Assembly (NCBI GenBank): GCA_002401385.1
Contig: NVSY01000017.1
Coordinates: forward strand, 13,069 to 18,625
Direction of reading: 5' to 3'
DNA: 5,557 nucleotides
DNA from: Flavobacteriaceae bacterium
Lineage (GTDB): Bacteria; Bacteroidota; Bacteroidia; Flavobacteriales; Flavobacteriaceae
In this document: piece by piece, positions 5,336 through 5,557 of the stretch
Layout of the letters: the number at the start of each line of letters is the position of its first letter
How positions within the stretch are numbered: the stretch's first letter is position 1
Position numbers and translations under genes: made by a program
The notes under the pieces: model-generated
Seen by the model: only the letters and a program-made list of their open reading frames with translations
Database searches by the model: none
What the model was told of the DNA's origin: nothing

Positions 5336-5557
5336 TCATACAGCATATTGCAAAACACCTATTGGATTGGCTACTATTATTGGCAATGCCAATGGCGTTT
5401 CTAGCATCACTGTTTCGGATAATTTAACAGATTTTAAATCGGAAATTCACCCCAGTTTACAAGATTGTGTGGACCAATTAACCGAATATTTCGCCAAAGA
5501 ACGCATTCAATTTGACTTAAAATTAAATCCAAAAGGTACTGAATTTCAACAAAAAGT
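5325..5557 (+). CDS. ogt: Methylated-DNA--protein-cysteine S-methyltransferase, N-terminal part (cut by window edge)
   Basis: The frame is open to the window end, giving 77 full codons. From TTG 5325 it reads MESNHTAYCKTPIGLATI, then GNANGVSSITV, then LTEYFAKERIQFDLKLNPKGTEFQQK. The TPIG strand, the NGV/SSI strand and the closing PKGTEFQQK match the N-terminal domain of Ogt/MGMT enzymes. In these proteins a VW follows, then the DNA-binding and PCHR active-site regions, which lie outside the window. The enzyme transfers alkyl groups from O6-alkylguanine to its own cysteine. No ATG exists in this frame within the window. TTG 5325 gives a normal N-terminus; an earlier in-frame TTG at 5289 would add an unrelated leader. 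The 11-nt overlap with tatD suggests a shared transcript. Codons look like those of its neighbours. Confidence 0.85.
   Translation, partial: MESNHTAYCKTPIGLATIIGNANGVSSITVSDNLTDFKSEIHPSLQDCVDQLTEYFAKERIQFDLKLNPKGTEFQQK

Noticed and set aside
1..5557. Mobile element, prophage, CRISPR or defence island
   Set aside because: No transposase, integrase, terminal inverted repeats, spaced direct-repeat array or nuclease/toxin system is seen; the TatD and Ogt genes are housekeeping-type.

Overview
The window looks like chromosomal DNA from a marine or soil-type member of the Flavobacteriaceae (Bacteroidota). It is AT-rich and has no convincing Shine-Dalgarno sequences. It carries a TAnnTTTG-type promoter element. 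Its secreted proteins are typical of the phylum: a PKD plus DUF7619-like protein and a lipoprotein with acidic residues just after the lipid-bearing cysteine. No insertion sequence, CRISPR array, tRNA or rRNA is visible.

Left part, minus strand. Positions 1-1280 hold the N-terminal 426 codons of a secreted PKD/DUF7619-type protein whose 3' end lies outside the window. Its probable start is TTG at 1280. A gene-free stretch (1281-1587) follows. It holds this gene's probable promoter and one good and one weaker minus-strand terminator hairpin for the operon to its right. That operon reads right to left: a 133-aa exported protein made of two copies of a GKG-containing module (3028-2627), then after 37 bp a 333-aa lipoprotein with a beta-sandwich-like N-terminal half and an Asp-rich, EF-hand-like calcium site (2589-1588).

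Centre. A 171-bp divergent regulatory region (3029-3199) separates this operon from a plus-strand sigma/anti-sigma pair. It contains two exact copies of GTTACCTTTA 31 bp apart. The ECF-like sigma factor (3200-3778, TTG start) overlaps by 8 nt a single-pass membrane protein (3771-4508). That protein has a short cytoplasmic anti-sigma-like head and a periplasmic TPR-like tail. The layout suggests, by inference, that the sigma/anti-sigma pair senses something at the cell envelope and controls itself and possibly the divergent exported proteins.

Right part, plus strand. A TatD-family metal-dependent hydrolase (4568-5335) has all expected metal ligands and a good -7 element just before its ATG. 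It overlaps by 11 nt the start of a methylated-DNA-protein cysteine methyltransferase (Ogt type, 5325 onward, TTG start), which is cut by the window edge. These two are housekeeping or repair genes, probably independent of the sigma module.

The most interesting unit is the divergent arrangement of sigma factor, TPR-type anti-sigma candidate, duplicated-module exported protein and acidic-loop lipoprotein. I do not recognise the 133-aa protein as a member of a named family.
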